Shown: positions 60,640 through 64,000 of the stretch, in pieces
Layout of the letters: every line of letters starts with the position of its first letter
Numbering within the stretch: the stretch's first letter is position 1
NCBI RefSeq assembly: GCF_020215705.1
Contig: NZ_JAIWNB010000012.1
Span: 248,001 to 312,000, forward strand
Direction of reading: 5' to 3'
Source of the DNA: Nonomuraea aurantiaca
GTDB lineage: Bacteria > Actinomycetota > Actinomycetes > Streptosporangiales > Streptosporangiaceae
DNA: 64,000 nt
Made by a program: the position numbers and the translations under genes
The notes under the pieces: generated by a model
Told to the model about the DNA's origin: nothing
Seen by the model: only the letters and a program-made list of their open reading frames with translations
Database searches by the model: none

Positions 60640-61345
60640 AGCCGATGGGACGCCAGGACCGTACAGGGGGGGCATGACACACCATGACGAGCGTGCAGAG
60701 CACGCGCCCCCGCCAGGGGCGAGCCACAACATCAGGAACGGCGTCGAGGCTCCCTTCATCCAGTTCGGCGAGGATCTTCGTACGGACTCGGTCGACGCCG
60801 ACCCCGCGAAGGAGAGCGAGGAGACTGTCGCCTCGCCCACCGCACCAATCGTCCGCAACACGGTCACGGGCCATGTTCGCCCACTGCGTGCCGAGCTGGG
60901 CGAGCTGGTCGTTGACCTCTTGGCGGTCCCAGGCCGCGCCGTTCCAGCGGCCGGCGCCGAGAATGTTGCGCGCCTGGCGGTACTTCCAGCCCTTCTTGTG
61001 CCGCAGAACGCGCAGCAGCTCGGCGAACCCCTCGGGGCCGCCGCTGTCTTCCGGCGGGCAGGCGCGCCCGCCAGCGCTGCAGCGCGGGTAGAGCGCCTTC
61101 GCGCCGGGCTGGTGGATCTTCTCCACCACCAGGTCGTGGTCCCAGCAGTCGCCGAAGTCGTAACGGTAGGCCAGCCACTGACCCGGCTCGGGCAGCAGGC
61201 CGGCCAGGGTCACGTCGTACTCGCTGGTGTGGTTGTCGCCGTACTCGACCCAGTCCTTGGCGAACAGGTGCAGGTGATAGTTCTGCCAGCCCATCGCGGC
61301 CTGGATCACGTTGTGCAGGTCGAACAGGCTGGCGGCCGACGGCAC
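60640..61345 (-). pseudogene. pRiA4b ORF-3-like plasmid/IS-associated protein, truncated
   Basis: Encodes the middle and end of a pRiA4b ORF-3 family domain (VPSAASLFDLHNVIQAAMGW; LAYRYDFGDCWDHDLVVEKI; PRCSAGGRACPPEDSGGPEG). The usual N-terminus (LRIxLxGxxPPIWRRV-like) is replaced by unrelated sequence before 61345, and the frame degenerates after about 60640. The family is found on plasmids and IS1096-like elements. Confidence 0.65.
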
Positions 61346-61373
61346 CTGGATAGGGGACGGCTGGACGCGCGAG

Positions 61374-61862
61374 CTATCGCAGGCGGATCGCCTCGGCCGC
61401 GGCGGCAGACCAGGTAGACCGGAACCCCGCCGGCGTCCAGCCCTCCACCAGGCGGTCGTCGGTCACCATGATCTGCCACTGGCCCAGGGCGACCATGCCC
61501 ACCACCAGCCACGGCAGCCACGGCAGCCACGGCCACGACGTCTCATCCTTGTCGTCGGCCGTCAGCGGGTGGCGGACCTGTACCGGCGACGCGTCCGGGA
61601 ACGGGTTCGCCTGCCGGGCCGGTGCCTCCGCCAAGGTCTCCACGCCCAGCTCCAGGTCCGACTTGGCCAGCGTCGCCTCGATCGTGCCCGCGGCCAGCTC
61701 ATCGGCCAGCGCCAGGATGACCGTGTTGCTTGCCGCGAACGCCTCCACCGCCGCCACGTACTGGTCGACCTTCGCGGCCGTGGCCGTGTTCAGGTCCTTG
61801 GCCTGCCGGCGGTCGCCGGTCTCGGCCCACAGCCACAGGTCATCGGGCTGCTCCCCGAACAC
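61374..61862 (-). CDS. Hypothetical protein, probably partial
   Basis: A 162-residue frame with normal codon bias: a helical part (VDQYVAAVEAFAASNTVILA; LADELAAGTIEATLAKSDLE) and a hydrophobic PWLPWLPWLVVGMVALGQW segment that contains an in-frame GGCAGCCAC-type short repeat (61510-61535). The frame extends upstream of the GTG at 61862 for a few codons, to the junction with an SDR remnant, so the 5' end may be lost. No family recognised. Confidence 0.4.
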   Translation of the reverse strand: MFGEQPDDLWLWAETGDRRQAKDLNTATAAKVDQYVAAVEAFAASNTVILALADELAAGTIEATLAKSDLELGVETLAEAPARQANPFPDASPVQVRHPLTADDKDETSWPWLPWLPWLVVGMVALGQWQIMVTDDRLVEGWTPAGFRSTWSAAAAEAIRLR

Positions 61863-61927
61863 CTGCCGCTGCGCGCGGGGTTTCGATGGGGATCCCGTCG
61901 ATCGCTTTGCGGTTGGCGGTGGTGGTC

Positions 61928-61957
61928 AGGAGCCTGTGACGAACCAATCTTTGCTCA
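61928..61957 (-). pseudogene. First ten codons of an SDR gene
   Basis: ATG 61957, with GGAGAGA upstream, encodes MSKDWFVTGS, the typical opening of a short-chain dehydrogenase, and is cut at 61928 where unrelated sequence begins with a TGA. It lies 24 bases downstream of the intact SDR gene and was probably its operon partner before an insertion or deletion. Confidence 0.5.
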
Positions 61958-61980
61958 TCTGTCTCTCCGTTCTGGGATGT

Positions 61981-62709
61981 TTACCAGGCGATGGGGCCGA
62001 GGCGATCGATGAAGATCCCGGTTGGCCCGTCAGCGGCGAGCGTCGCGAGCTCGATGATCGGATCACTGCCCTCGGTGACCGTCAGCTCGCCCGTGTGGAT
62101 GTTCATGTCGGTGGCGGTGAACCTGCCGTTGGCGACCTCGCCGGGGGTCACGGCGTTGAACTTGATGGCCGGCAGCGCCTGGGCGTATCGGACGGTGATC
62201 ATGTTCAGTGCCGCCTTCGACGAGGTGTAGGCGAGTTCGTACATCGTCGAGACGGCTTGCCCGGGGTCAGTCACGACGACGATAGATCCCCCGGCGCCGG
62301 TGACCATCACCACCCGCGGGTTATCGGCCGCCTGCAACAGCGGCAGGAACGCGTGCGTGACCCGGACCGGCCCGTACACATTGGTGTCGTAGACGGCGTG
62401 GATGTCCTTGGCCGTCGCGTCCGCCGGGTTGACACCGCCGCCCGGCGTGCCGGCGTTGTTGATCAGCACGTCCATTCGGTCGGTGTGCTCCCGGACTAGC
62501 CGCACAGCCCCGGCCACCGACTCCTCCGAGGTCACGTCCAAGGGGACCATGATGACGTGTGCGCCGTCGGCGGCCAGCTTCTGCGCGGCGGCGCTTCCCC
62601 TGCCCTCGTCGCGTGAGCCGAGGAAGACCCTCCAACCCAGCTCTCCGAGCCTACGCGCCGTCTCGTAGCCCAGGCCTTTGTTCGCTCCAGTGATCAATAC
62701 TGAGTTCAT
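61981..62709 (-). CDS. Short-chain dehydrogenase/reductase
   Basis: A 242-residue classical SDR: cofactor loop SVLITGANKGLGYETARRL, LINNAGTPGG, active-site Ser in MVTGAGGS and YELAYTSSKAALN (Tyr and Lys). NAD(P)-dependent oxidoreductase of unknown substrate. AGGAGAG before ATG 62709. It looks intact although flanked by fragments. Confidence 0.9.
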   Translation of the reverse strand: MNSVLITGANKGLGYETARRLGELGWRVFLGSRDEGRGSAAAQKLAADGAHVIMVPLDVTSEESVAGAVRLVREHTDRMDVLINNAGTPGGGVNPADATAKDIHAVYDTNVYGPVRVTHAFLPLLQAADNPRVVMVTGAGGSIVVVTDPGQAVSTMYELAYTSSKAALNMITVRYAQALPAIKFNAVTPGEVANGRFTATDMNIHTGELTVTEGSDPIIELATLAADGPTGIFIDRLGPIAW

Positions 62710-62808
62710 GTTCTCTCCTGACGTCGTTGTACTTGCGACCATGTGACGGTGCCGACCCGATTCCTGTGACACTGCCGAGGTGTGATGGAGGACACCAGCG
62801 GCGGGTTG

Positions 62809-62913
62809 TCACAAACCGGCGGGATCGGCGTCTTGTGTGCGGGGTTCGACCCGCGCGAACCGACCAGCGATCCGGTCCATGGCCGCCTCGAACGCCTCCC
62901 GCCGACGGGCAGG
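62809..62913 (-). pseudogene. Possible IS701-type transposase N-terminal scrap
   Basis: A 34-codon frame ending at 62809 reads RREAFEAAMDRIAGRFARVE, then PRTQDADPAGL and stop. The RIAGRFARVEPR core resembles the beginning of IS701-family transposases, then diverges. Confidence 0.35.
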
Positions 62914-63045
62914 GTCTACGCTGTGACCTGCGGCCACCACATGATCGTTTGTCTTGCACATCGATGATCAACGGTGGCCGCACCCGTCTCCACAGCGCGT
63001 CAGGGTCGCGCAGCGTCCGCCTGCCGTCCTGTGTCAGGAGGACAT

Positions 63046-63096
63046 GTGCAACGTGGCGAAGTCTGGTGGGTCGAGTTCGACGAGCGGCGGCCGGTC
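63046..63096 (+). pseudogene. MazF/PemK-like toxin start, truncated
   Basis: GTG 63046 has a perfect AGGAGG site 5 bases upstream and encodes VQRGEVWWVEFDERRPV, the opening of MazF-family toxins. After RRPV the sequence switches to EFGTLPPARM and runs into the hairpin at 63106, so only the first 17 codons remain. Confidence 0.5.
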
Positions 63097-63105
63097 GAAT
63101 TCGGC

Positions 63106-63141
63106 ACCTTGCCTCCAGCGCGGATGCGCTGGAGGCAAGGT
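63106..63141 (-). terminator. Strong hairpin downstream of the ferredoxin gene
   Basis: A perfect 16-bp stem (63106-63121 with 63126-63141) and GGAT loop, 60 bases after the ferredoxin stop at 63204. It terminates the P450-ferredoxin transcript. Confidence 0.8.
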
Positions 63142-63203
63142 CTGACCTACCCGCCAGCTACGGGTACGGACGGATGCGTAGTCCACCCGGGGAGGGCTTA
63201 CTC

Positions 63204-63392
63204 CTACAGGATGGATAGGGCTCGGGATGGGCACAGGGTGACGGCGTGGTGCGCCTGTGCGGCGCTCTGGTCGTCGGGGTGGTCGGTCAGCAGGGCCACG
63301 ATGCCGTCGTCGTCTTGGTCGAAGACGGCCGGTTCGGTCAGGACGCACTGCCCGGAGCCGACGCAGAGACGGGTGTCCGCTTTGATCCGCAT
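63204..63392 (-). CDS. 3Fe-4S ferredoxin, P450 redox partner
   Basis: A 62-residue ferredoxin. Cluster ligands are visible in LCVGSGQC and LCPSRAL (three cysteines, so [3Fe-4S]). It passes electrons to the adjacent P450. ATG 63392 is favoured by spacing to AGGA; ATG 63395 precedes it directly. It follows the P450 gene by about 10 bases. Confidence 0.92.
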   Translation of the reverse strand: MRIKADTRLCVGSGQCVLTEPAVFDQDDDGIVALLTDHPDDQSAAQAHHAVTLCPSRALSIL

Positions 63393-63402
63393 CATGTCCT
63401 GC

Positions 63403-64000
63403 TCACCAGGTGACCGGGAGTTCGTGGGCGCCGTAGATGACGGCGTCGGACTTGAACGGCAGGTCATCGACCGGTACGGCGAGCCGCAGGGCAGGGATGC
63501 GGCGGAACAGCGTGTCGAAGACGATCTGCAGTTCCATCCGGGCCAGGTTCTGGCCGAGGCACTGGTGCGGGCCGAAGCCGAAGGCGAGGTGGTGGCGGGC
63601 CCCGCGCTCGACGTCCAGGTCGGTCGGGTCCTTGAACGCCGCCGGGTCCCAGTTGGCCGACAGGGCCGAGACGATGACGCCCTCGCCGGCCTTGATGCTC
63701 ACCCCGCCGATCTCCACGTCTTCGGTGGCCAGCCGGGAGGTGACCCCGTCGGCGATGGTGAAGTAGCGCAGCAGTTCCTCCACGGCCATGGGCGTCCTGT
63801 CCGGGTCGGCCTTGATCAGGGCCAGTTGCTCCGGGTGGGTGAGGAGCCCGACCACGCCGAGCGAGATCATGTTCGCGGTGGTCTCGTGGCCTGCGGTCAG
63901 CAGAAGGAAGGCCAGGCTCACCAAGCCCGCGTGGTCGAGGGTGCCCTCCTGGCGCTGCCGGGCGATTTGCCGGCCGAACAGGTCGTCGCTGGGTTCGGAC
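63403..64000 (-). CDS. Cytochrome P450 (CYP105-like), 5' part outside the window
   Basis: The C-terminal about 198 residues of a P450: I-helix LLTAGHETTANMISLG, K-helix EELLRYF (ExxR), and haem-ligand loop FGFGPHQCLGQNLAR with the thiolate cysteine. The sequence is open to the window edge, so the start lies beyond 64000. The pairing with a 3Fe-4S ferredoxin is typical of CYP105-type xenobiotic or secondary-metabolite hydroxylases in actinomycetes. Substrate unknown. Confidence 0.93.
   Translation of the reverse strand, partial: SEPSDDLFGRQIARQRQEGTLDHAGLVSLAFLLLTAGHETTANMISLGVVGLLTHPEQLALIKADPDRTPMAVEELLRYFTIADGVTSRLATEDVEIGGVSIKAGEGVIVSALSANWDPAAFKDPTDLDVERGARHHLAFGFGPHQCLGQNLARMELQIVFDTLFRRIPALRLAVPVDDLPFKSDAVIYGAHELPVTW

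Larger units (their letters stand above)
62710..63203. other. About 490 bp of gene fragments and a terminator
   Basis: Holds a possible IS701 transposase scrap (62809-62913), a possible MazF start (63046-63096) and a strong hairpin (63106-63141). No intact gene. Confidence 0.55.

Noticed and set aside
57224..63141. Intact integrative element with attachment sites
   Set aside because: No tRNA gene, integrase, or matching direct repeats were found at either side; only fragments are visible.

Overview
The window is high-GC DNA (about 70 percent by eye, codon third positions almost always G or C) from an actinomycete. Gene content (CydABDC, Tat-exported PhoD, ROK/ABC sugar regulon, PadR, HxlR and TetR regulators, NB-ARC/TPR proteins, ricin-domain hydrolases, CYP plus ferredoxin) fits a filamentous soil genus. 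Streptosporangiaceae (for example Nonomuraea) is my best guess but is inference; no rRNA or tRNA was seen.

Layout. 0-7.9 kb: 3' end of an unknown gene, thioredoxin, SWIM-type protein, secreted nuclease, pentapeptide protein, a VOC/ArsR/AHSA1 operon and a PadR regulator. 7.9-13.4 kb: cytochrome bd oxidase cydABDC. 13.4-16 kb: secreted discoidin-fold protein and PhoD phosphatase. 16.1-17.5 kb: PadR gene plus a decayed ABC exporter. 17.5-21 kb: a minimal ABC-like protein, YhgE/Pip membrane protein and TetR in an overlapping operon. 21.1-30.5 kb: aldo/keto reductase, then a galactoside regulon (GH42, ROK, solute-binding lipoprotein, two permeases, GH36). 30.6-32.8 kb: AIM24, HEAT-repeat and DUF1876-like genes. 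32.8-37.5 kb: two-component system divergent from a flavin electron-transfer module (ferric-reductase-like protein, FMN-binding protein, ApbE). 37.6-41.5 kb: regulated ABC exporter and a PDZ serine protease. 41.7-43.4 kb: a 55-residue eight-cysteine peptide translationally coupled to a thioredoxin-like protein. 43.5-48.9 kb: small conserved protein, HxlR/NmrA pair, two secreted ricin-domain hydrolases.

From about 48.9 kb the sequence is accessory and partly decayed: a frameshifted SDR, N-truncated thiolase, MFS fragment and truncated pentapeptide gene; an intact two-gene NB-ARC/TPR locus; an FMN reductase/AKR operon with divergent TetR; then a graveyard (Tn3 transposase end, NmrA, SDR, possible IS701 and MazF scraps, pRiA4b ORF-3 fragment, small overlapping plasmid/phage-like genes) around an intact YVTN protein. 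The window ends in an SDR, a ferredoxin and a cytochrome P450 cut by the boundary.

The most novel-looking unit is the cysteine-rich peptide (43191-43358, minus) followed with an ATGA overlap by a protein with a CAYC thioredoxin-like core. It has the make-up of a disulfide-rich, knottin-like secondary-metabolite or toxin locus. Second is the NB-ARC/TPR pair, whose two proteins share a 17-residue motif.
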